A program made the position numbers and the translations under genes. Positions 46,073 through 54,773 of a stretch of DNA of 64,000 nt are shown here, one piece after another. This DNA is from Marinimicrococcus sp033875255 (GTDB lineage: Bacteria; Pseudomonadota; Alphaproteobacteria; Geminicoccales; Geminicoccaceae), in contig JAWZSN010000006.1 in NCBI GenBank assembly GCA_033875255.1, positions 62,001-126,000 on the forward strand, in the 5' to 3' direction. A model generated the notes under the pieces. The model was given only the letters and a program-made list of their open reading frames with translations, was not told the DNA's origin and made no database searches. The stretch's first letter is position 1. The number at the start of each line of letters is the position of its first letter.

Positions 46073-48121
46073 TCAGACCGGAAAGTCGACGCGGACGCAT
46101 CGCCCTTCCTCGCTCATGCGCCCGCCGAGCTGGCGGACGAAGCCCTGGATCAGCAGCACGCCGAGGCGGCTCTCCGCGCCGCCGGCGCTGCTGCCGCCCT
46201 CGCCGCACACGGCCAGCTGCCAGGTGTCCACGGTGCGCGGCTCGAGGCGCACCCGCACCACGGCGTCCGCACCCGCCGCCGAGACGCTCCTTGCCGATGC
46301 GGCCATCAACTCGTTCAGCATGAGGCCGAGCGGCACCGCGCGGTCCATGTCGATGGTCTGCCCGTCAGTGTCGAGCTGCAGGTCCAGACGCGCCCCACCG
46401 TCCGCGAGCAGGCTCCTCGACAGCCGGCCGCACAGGTCCCGCAGATAGGGGCCGAGCGCGAGACGGTCGAGGCTGTCGTCGCGGTAGAGACTGGCATGGA
46501 CCTCGGCGATGATCGCGACCCTGCGGCCGGCCTCGGCCAACTGCCCGCGCACCTCCTCGCTCTGCTGCTGCGAGGCCTGCAGGTGCAGCAGCGAGGTCAC
46601 GATCTGCAGATTGTTCTTGATGCGGTGGTTGAGCTCCTTGAGCACCAGCTCGATCCGCTCGCGTGCCGCCTGCCTCTCCTCCTCCGCCCTCTTGCGCGGC
46701 GTGATGTCGCGGGCGACCCCGGCGATCCGCACGATGTGCCCCTGGGCATCGCGGATCGGGAAGGCGGTCTCGCGGATCCAGCGCTGCTCGCCGTCGGCAC
46801 GCCGGATCCGGTACTCGCCGTCGCCGATCTCGCCGGCGCGGGCCTGGCGCATGACGGCACTAGCATGCGCGCGGTCGGCAGCCTCCACCGTCTCCAGCCA
46901 CAGCGCCGGAGACTGCATGATCTCCTCGCGGCGGCGCTGCCAGATGGTCTCGAAGGCCGGGCCGACGAACTCGGCATCGCCGCTCCTTGCATCGACGATC
47001 CACAGCACGTCGGGGCTCGTGTCGGCATATTGCCGGAAGCGCTGCTCGCTCTCCTGCAATGCCTCCATGGCCCGCGCCGCCTGTCGTTCGCGCTCGGCGA
47101 TGCGCTCGGCCATGGAGTCGAACAGGGCGGCCAGTCGGCCCAGCTCGGAGTGGCGCTCGCGATAGCCGGTACGGGCGTCGAGATTGCCGGCCCGCCACTG
47201 GCTGGCGGCGGCCAGCAGAGCCTCGATAGGCCGCAGCACGAAATAGCGTCCGCCCAGCGCTGCCGCCGCCATGGCCAGCACCGCCGCGAGCACCAGCAGC
47301 GGCAGGCCGGTACGCAGCGACTGCTCGAGATCCGCCAGCGCCCATGCCCGCGACAGCCCGACCGCGACGACCATTCCCTCGCGGCCGTTGCCGCGGCTCT
47401 CATAGGCCACGACCCGGGCCACCCCGTCGCTGGCGCTGACCTCGTCCGAGCGCGCGTGGCCGCTGCCCTCGGCCATGGCGAGCGAGGCCCAGGGCGCCGG
47501 CGCCGGCCTGCCCTCCTGGCCGGGATCGGGCAGGCGCACGAGTATCGTGCCACGCCGGTCGAGCAGGCTGAGGGAGGATCCGGGCGGAAGGGGCCGCGAG
47601 GCCAGCCGCGCGCGGAGCCAGCCGAGATCGAGCGCCGCCACGATCAGCCCGGCGGGCTCGCCCGCCAGGGTGCGGACGCCGAGCGCGAACGGCAGCATGC
47701 CGCCAGGACCACCGGCAAGCCACGGACCCTGCACCAACCCACTCGAGCCGGCCGCCACCTCGACGAAGTCCGGCGGCAGGGAAAGCGGGCGGGAACCGCA
47801 CAACGGCTTGCCGCGCATGTCGTACAAGGCGATGCTGGCAAGCTCGGCGAAGTGCGGCGCCACCCCCTCGATGAACCGCTCGCAGCGCGGCTGCGCTCCC
47901 TCGCGCAGGACCGGCGCCTGCGCGCCCGCCACGAGCAGCGCGCGGATGCCGCCGAGGATGCTGCCGAGCTCGTCGGAGATGGCGCTGGCGGCGCGGGAGG
48001 CCTCGCGCTCGGCATCCGCCTCGCGCTGCTGCGCCATGGAGAAGGTGCTCCAGGCGAGGATGGCCATCGCTGGCGCCACTGCCAGCACGACCAGGACATA
48101 AAGCCGCGTCAAAAGGCTCAT
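46073..48121 (-). CDS. Sensor histidine kinase (HisKA_2 type), degenerate ATPase
   Basis: This is a 682-residue membrane sensor kinase. Helix 1 is at 7-26, a periplasmic Cache-like sensor domain at 27-272 and helix 2 at 273-295. HAMP covers 294-348 and a PAS/PAC unit 356-476. HisKA_2 carries phospho-acceptor His499 (KELNHRIKNNLQ). In the C-terminal ATPase domain the N box reads NELMAASARS instead of NELVTNALKH, and the expected DDG-type box reads GEGGSS. ATP binding may therefore be weak or lost. It follows the NepR-like gene by 45 bases. Confidence 0.85.
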   Translation of the reverse strand: MSLLTRLYVLVVLAVAPAMAILAWSTFSMAQQREADAEREASRAASAISDELGSILGGIRALLVAGAQAPVLREGAQPRCERFIEGVAPHFAELASIALYDMRGKPLCGSRPLSLPPDFVEVAAGSSGLVQGPWLAGGPGGMLPFALGVRTLAGEPAGLIVAALDLGWLRARLASRPLPPGSSLSLLDRRGTILVRLPDPGQEGRPAPAPWASLAMAEGSGHARSDEVSASDGVARVVAYESRGNGREGMVVAVGLSRAWALADLEQSLRTGLPLLVLAAVLAMAAAALGGRYFVLRPIEALLAAASQWRAGNLDARTGYRERHSELGRLAALFDSMAERIAERERQAARAMEALQESEQRFRQYADTSPDVLWIVDARSGDAEFVGPAFETIWQRRREEIMQSPALWLETVEAADRAHASAVMRQARAGEIGDGEYRIRRADGEQRWIRETAFPIRDAQGHIVRIAGVARDITPRKRAEEERQAARERIELVLKELNHRIKNNLQIVTSLLHLQASQQQSEEVRGQLAEAGRRVAIIAEVHASLYRDDSLDRLALGPYLRDLCGRLSRSLLADGGARLDLQLDTDGQTIDMDRAVPLGLMLNELMAASARSVSAAGADAVVRVRLEPRTVDTWQLAVCGEGGSSAGGAESRLGVLLIQGFVRQLGGRMSEEGRCVRVDFPV

Positions 48122-48166
48122 GGGGTTGCTACCGGGATCCGCACCTGCAGCGGGCGCTCAGCGGTC

Positions 48167-48355
48167 CTAGCCGCCCTGGGCGAAGCGCTGGGCGAGCTCG
48201 AGCATGTCGCGAGGCAGCTCCCGCTCCCGCGGGTCGCCATAGACCTTCCTCATCCGCGCCGCCAGCCAGCGCTCGAACGCGTCGTCCAGAGGCGTCGCGC
48301 GGTGGCGGTCGCGGCGGGTCTCCTGCGTGGTGGTCGCTTCCCGCTTGCTCTGCAT
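48167..48355 (-). CDS. NepR-like anti-sigma factor
   Basis: NepR proteins hold the general-stress sigma factor EcfG inactive until PhyR binds them. The 62-residue protein has a disordered, charged N-terminus and then the conserved helices LAARMRKVYGDPRERELP and DMLELAQRFA. These align with the NepR pattern of a basic first helix, a Tyr, a Glu-x-Pro turn and a Leu-rich second helix. A HisKA_2 kinase follows in the same operon, as at many such loci. phyR and ecfG are not in this window, and the match is by eye only. Confidence 0.65.
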   Translation of the reverse strand: MQSKREATTTQETRRDRHRATPLDDAFERWLAARMRKVYGDPRERELPRDMLELAQRFAQGG

Positions 48356-48574
48356 CGGTGGTTCATCGGCGAGCCGTCACGCGACGGCCTCGCTGCCCCT
48401 TCCTGCTCATGGCGCCCTGACGGGCACGCGTTACCCGGTGTCGCCATAGAACGCCAAAGGCGCTTCGCGGTTGCACGGACCGGAAAGGGAGCTGGGGCGG
48501 CTAGTGGCAAGGGCGGCAAGGGCCGCGCTGTCATGCCCGATACCGCGAGACGGGCCAGGTGTCCGGAAACGACG

Positions 48575-48599
48575 AAGCCCGGCGCGAGGGCCGGGCTTT
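48575..48599 (-). terminator. Terminator after tRNA-Arg
   Basis: A nine-base-pair stem (AAGCCCGGC with GCCGGGCTT) and six-base loop lie about 35 bases beyond the 3' end of tRNA-Arg. The 276 bases between nepR and the tRNA otherwise hold no gene I can support. Confidence 0.6.
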
Positions 48600-48631
48600 C
48601 GTAGGTTGCTTTGCTGGCGGAAGCGAGGGAG

Positions 48632-48708
48632 TGGCGCGCCCGGGAGGATTCGAACCCCCAACCTCCTGATCCGTAGTCAGGTGCTCTATCCAATTGAGCT
48701 ACGGGCGC
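48632..48708 (-). tRNA. tRNA-Arg (ACG)
   Basis: A full cloverleaf on the minus strand: acceptor GCGCCCG/CGGGCGC, D-arm GCTC/GAGC, anticodon stem CCTGA/TCAGG with loop CTACGGA (anticodon ACG), T-loop TTCGAAT. The discriminator is G and the CCA end is encoded. Confidence 0.97.
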
Positions 48709-48731
48709 TTGCTTCCGTCGAAAGCGCGCTC

Positions 48732-48760
48732 CGTTTAGCCGCTGCCCAGAGGCATGGCAA
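48732..48760 (-). promoter_or_regulatory. Promoter of tRNA-Arg
   Basis: Reading leftward, TTGCCA (complement of 48755-48760) is followed after 17 bases by TAAACG (complement of 48732-48737). The tRNA begins 24 bases later. Confidence 0.4.
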
Positions 48761-48799
48761 TAGCCATCTCACGCCGTCGTGCGATTTTTTGCTCAAACC

Positions 48800-49417
48800 T
48801 CACGAGGAAGCCACCGCCTTCTCGATTCGCGCCGCCATCTCCTCCGCCGTCGCGTCGTGCGAGAAGTGCGTCAGGTAGCGGCCGCTCTGGTCCATCAGGT
48901 AGGTGAAGGCCGAGTGGTCCATGAGATAATCGCTCGAGCCTTCGGTCTCGGCCTTGCGGGCGTAGATACGGTAGGCGCGCTTGACCGCGTCGATCTCCTC
49001 CGCACTGCCGGTCAGCCCGACGAGCTGCGGGTGGAACAGCTCCACATAGTCCTTCATCACCGGCACGGTGTCGCGCTCGGGATCGACGGTGACGAAGATC
49101 GGCGCGATCTTCTCGGCGACCTGCGGCGGCAGCTGGTCCATCGCCTGGCCCATCACCTGCAGCCCCAGCGGGCAGACGTCGGGGCAGCTGGTATAGCCGA
49201 AGAAGACCAGCATGTAGCGGCCGCGGAAATCCTCGTCCGTGACGCGCTCGCCCTTGTGGTCGAGCAGGCTGAAGGGGCCGCCGATCAGGGCCTCGCCCTG
49301 GGCCGACGCCTCCTTGACCGTGTCCTTGGCCCGTCCCACCAGAACAGCCGACAGGCCAGCGCTGATGACGGCCAGCACCAGCAAGGCGGCAACGAGAAAG
49401 CGAGGCCTCATGAGCAT
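48800..49417 (-). CDS. SCO1/SenC family copper chaperone
   Basis: This membrane-anchored periplasmic thioredoxin-fold protein delivers copper to cytochrome c oxidase. The 205-residue protein has one N-terminal anchor (residues 7-29), the copper ligands Cys78 and Cys82 (TSCPDVCP) and His167 (MDHSAFTYL). Two ATGs (49417 and 49411) fit the GGGGAGAGGA site equally. It is a single gene in line with tRNA-Arg. Confidence 0.93.
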   Translation of the reverse strand: MLMRPRFLVAALLVLAVISAGLSAVLVGRAKDTVKEASAQGEALIGGPFSLLDHKGERVTDEDFRGRYMLVFFGYTSCPDVCPLGLQVMGQAMDQLPPQVAEKIAPIFVTVDPERDTVPVMKDYVELFHPQLVGLTGSAEEIDAVKRAYRIYARKAETEGSSDYLMDHSAFTYLMDQSGRYLTHFSHDATAEEMAARIEKAVASS

Positions 49418-49521
49418 TCCTCTCCCCGGTTAATATAGTCGGGCATAGAGCCCCGAACCTTGCTCGGGAAGGCACACCGGCGCCGCGTGTGGCGGCGTGT
49501 CGCAAGACGCCGCCGGAGCGC

Positions 49522-50421
49522 TCAGCCGCGCCCCTGGCGCGCCAGCGCCGCCTCGCGGCGCGCGATGTAGAGGGTGCTTGCGGCGATGATCGCAGCCCCG
49601 AGGATCGCCAGCGGATCGAGCCACTCGGCGAACAGGATCACGCCGTAGAAGGCCGAGAGCGGCAGGCGCGAATAGTCGATCGGCGCCATGGCGCTGGCCT
49701 CGCCGACCCGAAAGCCGCGCATCAGGCAGACCTGCGAGACGGTGCCGACCGCCGCCATGCACAGCAGCAGGCCCAGCTCCCCGGGCGTGGGTGTCTGCCA
49801 TACGAAGAGTGCCGGCAGGCCGGTGACGATGGTCCCGACGACACCCAGCCATGCGAGGATGGTGAGCTCGCGCTCGAGCCGGACCATGTGGCGCAGCGTC
49901 ACCGACACGGTGGCGCCGCATAGCGCCCCCGCGAGGCCGGCCAGGGCGGCGATTTCGAGATTGCCGGTATCCGGGCGCAGCATCACCAGAACGCCGAGGA
50001 AGCCCACCGCCGTCGCCACCCATCGCCGCAGCCGCACCACCTCGCGCAGGGCGAAGGCGGCGAGCAGCACCTGGAACAGCGGCTTGGTGAAGCCCAGCGC
50101 GGTGGCCTCGGCAAGCGGCATGTGGGTCACCGCATAAAAGCCGAAGAGAAGGCCCAGCGATCCGACGGTCCCGCGGGTGATGTGGAGGTGCAGGCGGCTG
50201 GTGCGCCAGACCCCCGGGCCGGCCCGCAGGATCAGGGGCAACAGCAGGACGAAGCCGAAGAAGGCCCTGAAGAACGACACCTCGAAGCTGTGCAGCCGCT
50301 CGCCGGCGATCTTGGCCAGAGCGCTCATCGTCGCGAACAGCAGGCAGGAGGCGAGAATCCACAAGGCACCGCGCACATTGTCCGTGCCGGTGCCGGCGAG
50401 CGGGCCGGAGCTTTCCTTCAC
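49522..50421 (-). CDS. DMT superfamily (EamA) transporter
   Basis: This is a 299-residue inner-membrane transporter with ten hydrophobic helices arranged as two EamA repeats, the second beginning near LAGALCGATVSVTL. The substrate is unknown; relatives export amino acids or metabolites. The start is uncertain: the GTG at 50421 lies three bases beyond the oxidase stop codon, and a TTG at 50427 overlaps that stop. Either way it is coupled to the upstream DadA-like gene. Confidence 0.87.
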   Translation of the reverse strand: MKESSGPLAGTGTDNVRGALWILASCLLFATMSALAKIAGERLHSFEVSFFRAFFGFVLLLPLILRAGPGVWRTSRLHLHITRGTVGSLGLLFGFYAVTHMPLAEATALGFTKPLFQVLLAAFALREVVRLRRWVATAVGFLGVLVMLRPDTGNLEIAALAGLAGALCGATVSVTLRHMVRLERELTILAWLGVVGTIVTGLPALFVWQTPTPGELGLLLCMAAVGTVSQVCLMRGFRVGEASAMAPIDYSRLPLSAFYGVILFAEWLDPLAILGAAIIAASTLYIARREAALARQGRG

Positions 50422-50423
50422 GC

Positions 50424-51683
50424 TCAATGGAAACGCCTGTCGGCACGGTAGGGGGCGAGATCGACGGGCGGCTCGCGGCCGGCCACGAGATCGGCCACGA
50501 GCTGGCCGGTCACCGGCCCCAGGGTCAGGCCGATATGTTGATGGCCGAAGGCCAGGAAGAGATTGTCGTGGCCAGGTGCCCGGCCGATTACCGGCAGGCT
50601 GTCCGGCAGCGACGGCCGATGCCCCTGCCATTCGCTCCGGATCTCGGCGGAAAGCTGCGGCAGCAGGCGCTGCGCCCTGGGCACGAGACGGCGCACCCGC
50701 CGGAAGTCGGGCGGCGCCTCGAGGCTGGCGAGCTCGACCCCGCCGGTAAGGCGGATTCCGTGCTCCATCGGGGCCAACACGAAGCCGTCATCGATGGAGT
50801 AGACCGGCCGGCGCAGCGTCTCGGCCGGGTGCGGCAGCATCAGATGATAGCCGCGCTCCGCCTCGAGCGGCACGCGCAGCCCGGCATGCCCGGCGAGCTT
50901 CCGGCTGAAGGCGCCGGCGGCGATCACCACGGCGTCGGCCGGCAGCGTCCCGGCCTCGCTCGCCACGCCGGCAAGGCGCCCCTCCTCGATCAGGAGCTCG
51001 CGCGCCGGCGCCCGGACGTGGCGGCCGCCGCGCTCGAGGAAGGTCGCGACGATGCCGGCCACATAGCGCTGCGGATGGCGCACCGCGCGGTTGTGCGGCA
51101 GCAGCAGGCCGCCCGCGACCTCGGGCGAGAGCGCCGGCTCGAGATCGCGGACCTGCGCTGCGTCCAGCATCTCGAAGGCGCGGCCGTGGCGCTCCAGCAT
51201 CGCCCGCTCGCCGGCGGTCGAGGCCTCGAGCTTTTCGGGGCTACAGGCGATCTTGAGCCAGCCGCCGCTGCGCACCAGATTGGCCAGCCCGCATTGCTGG
51301 ATGAGGATGTCGTGAGCCTGGTCGGCGCGGTCGAGCAGGGCCGCCAGCGCCCGCGACAGCTCCTCGACCCGCTCGGGCCGGCTGGCGAGCACGAGCCGCG
51401 CCAGCCACGGCAGGAGCTCGGGCAGGTGGCGCCAGCGCACGGAGAGCGGCGAATTGCGGTCGAGGAGCATGGAAGGCACCCGGGCCAGCATGGCGCGCGT
51501 GCCGACCGGCGAGACGCTGCCAAGGCTGATGATGCCGGCATTGCCCAGGGAGGTGCCGCCGCCCGGCTCGCGCGGATCGACCAGGGTGACCTGGTTACCG
51601 TCGCGCTGCAGGAAGAGCGCGCAGCTCGCCCCCACGATGCCAGCCCCGACCACCACCACGTGGCGGCCCTGCCCTGCGCCCAT
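50424..51683 (-). CDS. FAD-dependent D-amino-acid dehydrogenase-like protein
   Basis: This 419-residue DAO-family flavoprotein has the dinucleotide motif GAGIVG at residues 13-18. The FAD-binding C-terminal segment carries GHQHIGLTLGPVTGQLVADL, typical of DadA-type dehydrogenases. It would oxidise a D-amino acid or related amine and pass electrons to the respiratory chain. The ATG at 51683 follows GGGGAG by seven bases; the upstream frame is not conserved. It is divergent from nadE and followed by a DMT transporter that may move its substrate or product. Confidence 0.87.
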   Translation of the reverse strand: MGAGQGRHVVVVGAGIVGASCALFLQRDGNQVTLVDPREPGGGTSLGNAGIISLGSVSPVGTRAMLARVPSMLLDRNSPLSVRWRHLPELLPWLARLVLASRPERVEELSRALAALLDRADQAHDILIQQCGLANLVRSGGWLKIACSPEKLEASTAGERAMLERHGRAFEMLDAAQVRDLEPALSPEVAGGLLLPHNRAVRHPQRYVAGIVATFLERGGRHVRAPARELLIEEGRLAGVASEAGTLPADAVVIAAGAFSRKLAGHAGLRVPLEAERGYHLMLPHPAETLRRPVYSIDDGFVLAPMEHGIRLTGGVELASLEAPPDFRRVRRLVPRAQRLLPQLSAEIRSEWQGHRPSLPDSLPVIGRAPGHDNLFLAFGHQHIGLTLGPVTGQLVADLVAGREPPVDLAPYRADRRFH

Positions 51684-51799
51684 CGACACGCTCCCCGAAG
51701 GCCGGATTCCATTGCCCGTCCGCAGGATTGACTTAGATTGACGCGGTGCGCGACGGTCAAGGCCGCGCCGCGCACGCCTCACCCGGAGATTTTGCTGAC

Positions 51800-53497
51800 G
51801 TGACCGCCGACCTCGCGATCGCCCTGGCCCAGATCAACCCGACCGTCGGCGACATCGAGGGCAATCTCGCCCGGGTTCGCGACGCGCGCGCCCGGGCCGC
51901 AGCCCAAGGTGCCGACCTCGTGGTGCTGCCCGAGCTGGCGCTCGCCGGCTACCCGCCCGAGGACCTGGTTTTGAAGACGGCGTTCTGCGAGCACGCGCGC
52001 CGCGCGGTCGAGGCCCTGGCGAAGGACACCGCCGAGGGCGGACCGGCAGTCGTGGTGGGCGCTCCCTGGCGCGACGGCGGCAAGCTCTACAACGCGGTTC
52101 TCCTGGTGGCCGGCGGCGAGATTGCCTGGCGGGCCAAGCACGAGCTGCCCAATTACGGGGTGTTCGACGAGGCCCGGGTGTTCGCCGCGGGACCGGTGCC
52201 GGGACCGGTGCCGCTGCGCCTGCGCGACGGGGACCTGGTACGGCTCGGGCTGATGGTCTGCGAGGACATGTGGGGCGAGGACGTGGCCGAGGGGCTGGCG
52301 GAATCCGGCGCCGAGCTCCTCATCGTGGTCAACGCCTCGCCGTTCGAGCAGGACAAGCACGACCGGCGGGTGCAGCTCGCGGTGGCTCGGGTCACCGAGA
52401 CCGGCCTGCCGCTGGCCTATGTCAACCAGGTCGGCGGCCAGGACGAGCTGGTGTTCGACGGCGCCTCCTTCGCGCTCGATGCCGCCCGGCGGCTGGTGCT
52501 GCAGGCGCCGAGCTTCGAGGAGGCGCTGAGCCTCAGCCGCTGGCGGCGTAACGAGGAGGGCGGCTGGCAGCCGGAGCGGGGCGAGATCCTGCCGCCGCCG
52601 GGGCCGCTCGAGGCGGTCTGGCGCGCGATGATGCTGGGCCTTCACGATTACGTGGAGAAGAACCGCTTTCCGGGCATCGTGCTGGGCCTCTCGGGCGGCA
52701 TCGATTCCGCCATCTCGGCCGCCGTGGCGGTCGACGCGCTGGGCGCCGGGCGGGTCCATGCGGTGATGATGCCCTCGCACTTCACCAGCCGCGAGAGCCT
52801 CGAGGACGCCGCCGAGGGCGCGGCGATGCTGGGCATCCGCCTCGAGGAGATCGCCATCGAGCCGGCGGTCGAGGCGTTCCGGCAGATGCTGGCGCCGGCC
52901 TTCGCCGGCAGGCAGCCCGACATCACCGAGGAGAATATCCAGTCGCGGGTCCGCGGGATCGTCTTGATGGCGCTTTCCAACAAGCTCGGGCCGATGGTCC
53001 TGACGACCGGCAACAAGTCGGAGATGTCGGTGGGCTACGCCACGCTCTACGGCGACATGTGCGGCGGCTACTCGGTGCTCAAGGACGTCTACAAGACCAC
53101 CGTCTTCGAGCTCGCCCGCTGGCGCAACGGGACACGGCCGGAGGGTGCCATGGGGCCGGGCGGGCCGGTGATGCCGGAGCGGGTGATCGTCAAGCCGCCG
53201 TCGGCCGAGCTGCGCGCCGACCAGAAGGACGAGGACAGCCTGCCGCCCTACGAGCTGCTCGACCGCATCCTCGAGGGGCTGGTCGAGCAGGACCTTTCGC
53301 CGCGCGAGCTGGTCGAGCAGGGCCTCCCCGCGGACGAGGTGCGGCGGGTCTCCAACCTGCTCGATCTCGCCGAGTACAAGCGCCGCCAGGCACCGCCGGG
53401 GGTCAAGACCACGCGCCGGGCCTTCGGCCGCGACCGCCGCTACCCGATCACCAACGCCTTCCGCCGGATCGGCCTGCGCGACGCCGGCATCACCTGA
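51800..53497 (+). CDS. nadE: NAD+ synthase, glutamine-hydrolysing
   Basis: NadE amidates nicotinate adenine dinucleotide to NAD with glutamine as nitrogen source. From the GTG at 51800 it has 565 residues. The nitrilase-type glutaminase domain has Glu45 (LPELALAGYPPEDL), Lys113 and Cys154 (MVCEDMW). The synthetase domain has the PP-loop SGGIDS at 298-303. The frame is open 18 codons upstream, but homology begins near the chosen start. Short direct repeats (GATTGAC) lie in the divergent promoter region. Confidence 0.96.
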   Translation: MTADLAIALAQINPTVGDIEGNLARVRDARARAAAQGADLVVLPELALAGYPPEDLVLKTAFCEHARRAVEALAKDTAEGGPAVVVGAPWRDGGKLYNAVLLVAGGEIAWRAKHELPNYGVFDEARVFAAGPVPGPVPLRLRDGDLVRLGLMVCEDMWGEDVAEGLAESGAELLIVVNASPFEQDKHDRRVQLAVARVTETGLPLAYVNQVGGQDELVFDGASFALDAARRLVLQAPSFEEALSLSRWRRNEEGGWQPERGEILPPPGPLEAVWRAMMLGLHDYVEKNRFPGIVLGLSGGIDSAISAAVAVDALGAGRVHAVMMPSHFTSRESLEDAAEGAAMLGIRLEEIAIEPAVEAFRQMLAPAFAGRQPDITEENIQSRVRGIVLMALSNKLGPMVLTTGNKSEMSVGYATLYGDMCGGYSVLKDVYKTTVFELARWRNGTRPEGAMGPGGPVMPERVIVKPPSAELRADQKDEDSLPPYELLDRILEGLVEQDLSPRELVEQGLPADEVRRVSNLLDLAEYKRRQAPPGVKTTRRAFGRDRRYPITNAFRRIGLRDAGIT

Positions 53498-53498
53498 G

Positions 53499-53560
53499 AC
53501 GACGCGCGGCGGGACCTGAGGCGGCACGCGGCGGGACCTGAGGCGGCACGCGGCGGGCGA
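53499..53560 (+). repeat. 22-bp tandem repeat, about 2.8 copies
   Basis: Three head-to-tail units of 22 bases share GCGGCGGGACCTGAG; the first starts with a variant of GCGGCAC and the last is cut short at GCGGCGGGCGAGG. They begin immediately after the nadE stop and lie before the purC promoter. The unit contains CCTGAG after each GCGGCGGGA. Confidence 0.85.
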
Positions 53561-53590
53561 GGCCGGACCCGCGGCCGCAGGGCGGTTTGG

Positions 53591-53619
53591 TTGTGCGCTT
53601 GACGGCACTGCCCTATATA
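53591..53619 (+). promoter_or_regulatory. Candidate promoter of the purC operon
   Basis: TTGTGC at 53591-53596 is followed after 17 bases by TATATA at 53614-53619. The -10 is strong for this GC-rich genome. The leader would be about 70 bases and contains a terminator-like hairpin before purC. Confidence 0.5.
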
Positions 53620-53648
53620 GGTGCGGCCCGCCCAGCCCGGGCTACGCC

Positions 53649-53676
53649 GGCGCCCAGTACGGGCGCCGTTTTCCTT
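53649..53676 (+). terminator. Terminator-like hairpin in purC leader
   Basis: A seven-base-pair stem (GGCGCCC, loop AGTAC, GGGCGCC) is followed by GTTTTCC, 20 bases before the purC ATG. Because a promoter lies upstream and the gene downstream, it could act as an attenuator. No known purine or other riboswitch core is visible around it. Confidence 0.5.
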
Positions 53677-53696
53677 GTCATGCCCTGGATGTAGCC

Positions 53697-54461
53697 ATGA
53701 GCCGCCGCAGGCAGGTCTACGAAGGCAAAGCCAAAGTCCTTTACGAGGGGCCCGAGCCGGGCACCCTCATCCAGTATTTCAAGGACGATGCCACCGCCTT
53801 CAACAACAAGAAGCACGCCGTCATCACCGGCAAGGGCGTGCTCAACAACCGCATCTCCGAATATCTGATGATGCGCCTTGCCGAGATCGGCGTGCCGACG
53901 CACTTCGTGCGCCGCTTGAACATGCGCGAGCAGCTGATCAAGGAAGTCGACATCATCCCGGTCGAGGTGGTGGTCCGGAACGTCGCGGCGGGCTCGCTCT
54001 CGCAGCGCTTCGGCCTCGAGGAAGGCACCGCCCTGCCCCGCTCGATCGTCGAGTACTATTACAAGAACGACCAGCTCGGCGACCCGCTGATCAGCGAGGA
54101 GCACATCACCGCGTTCGGCTGGGCCAGCTACCAGGAGCTGGACGAGATCTTGAACATGACGCTGCGCGTCAACGACTTCCTCTCCGGGCTGTTTCTCGGC
54201 GTCGGCCTCAAGCTGGTCGATCTCAAGCTCGAGTTCGGCCGCCTGTGGGAGGACGAGGACATGCGCATCGTCCTGGCCGACGAGATCAGCCCCGACAATT
54301 GCCGGCTGTGGGACGTGCGCACCAACGAGCGGCTCGACAAGGACCGGTTCCGGCGCGATCTCGGCAATGTCCAGGAGGGCTATGCCGAGATCGCGCGGCG
54401 ACTGGGCATCCTGCCCGAGGCCGGCCCGCGCGACCTCAAGGGACCGGAGACCCTGCAGTGA
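53697..54461 (+). CDS. purC: SAICAR synthase
   Basis: PurC couples CAIR and aspartate in purine synthesis. The 254-residue protein has the ATP-grasp-like opening YEGKAKVLYEGPEPGTLIQYFKD, with DEISPDNCRLWD as the substrate-binding signature. It leads the purC-purS-purQ-purL transcript, and its stop overlaps the purS start by three bases. Confidence 0.97.
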   Translation: MSRRRQVYEGKAKVLYEGPEPGTLIQYFKDDATAFNNKKHAVITGKGVLNNRISEYLMMRLAEIGVPTHFVRRLNMREQLIKEVDIIPVEVVVRNVAAGSLSQRFGLEEGTALPRSIVEYYYKNDQLGDPLISEEHITAFGWASYQELDEILNMTLRVNDFLSGLFLGVGLKLVDLKLEFGRLWEDEDMRIVLADEISPDNCRLWDVRTNERLDKDRFRRDLGNVQEGYAEIARRLGILPEAGPRDLKGPETLQ

Positions 54462-54700
54462 AGGCACGTGTCGAGATCAGCCTGCGGCCCGGGGTGCTCG
54501 ACCCCGAGGCGCAGACCATCGAGCGCTCGCTGGCGAGCCTGGGCTTCGACGGCGTCGGGCATGTCCGCCGGCTCAAGGTGATCGAGCTCGATCTCGCGCA
54601 CCGGGACCGGGCCGCTGCCGAGAAGGCGGTCGCGGCGATGTGCGAGCAGCTGCTCGCCAACCCGGTGATCGAGAGCTACTCGATCGACATCGACGACTGA
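54458..54700 (+). CDS. purS: FGAM synthase subunit PurS
   Basis: PurS is the small subunit that joins PurQ and PurL in the three-part FGAM synthase. The 80-residue protein (MKARVEISLRPGVLDPEAQTI, then MCEQLLANPVIESYSIDI) has a normal length. The GTG start overlaps the purC stop (GTGA), so translation is coupled. Confidence 0.95.
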   Translation: MKARVEISLRPGVLDPEAQTIERSLASLGFDGVGHVRRLKVIELDLAHRDRAAAEKAVAAMCEQLLANPVIESYSIDIDD

Positions 54701-54773
54701 ACGGCTTTCGGACCCCGCCTCGCGGGGCCCGGACGCCTTGCCCCGCACCCCCTTCCCGGCGAGCTGAACCACG

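Noticed and set aside
54701..54773. GC hairpin between purS and purQ as a terminator
   Set aside because: It has no T run and sits inside an operon whose products work together, so it is more likely an RNA stability or spacing feature.
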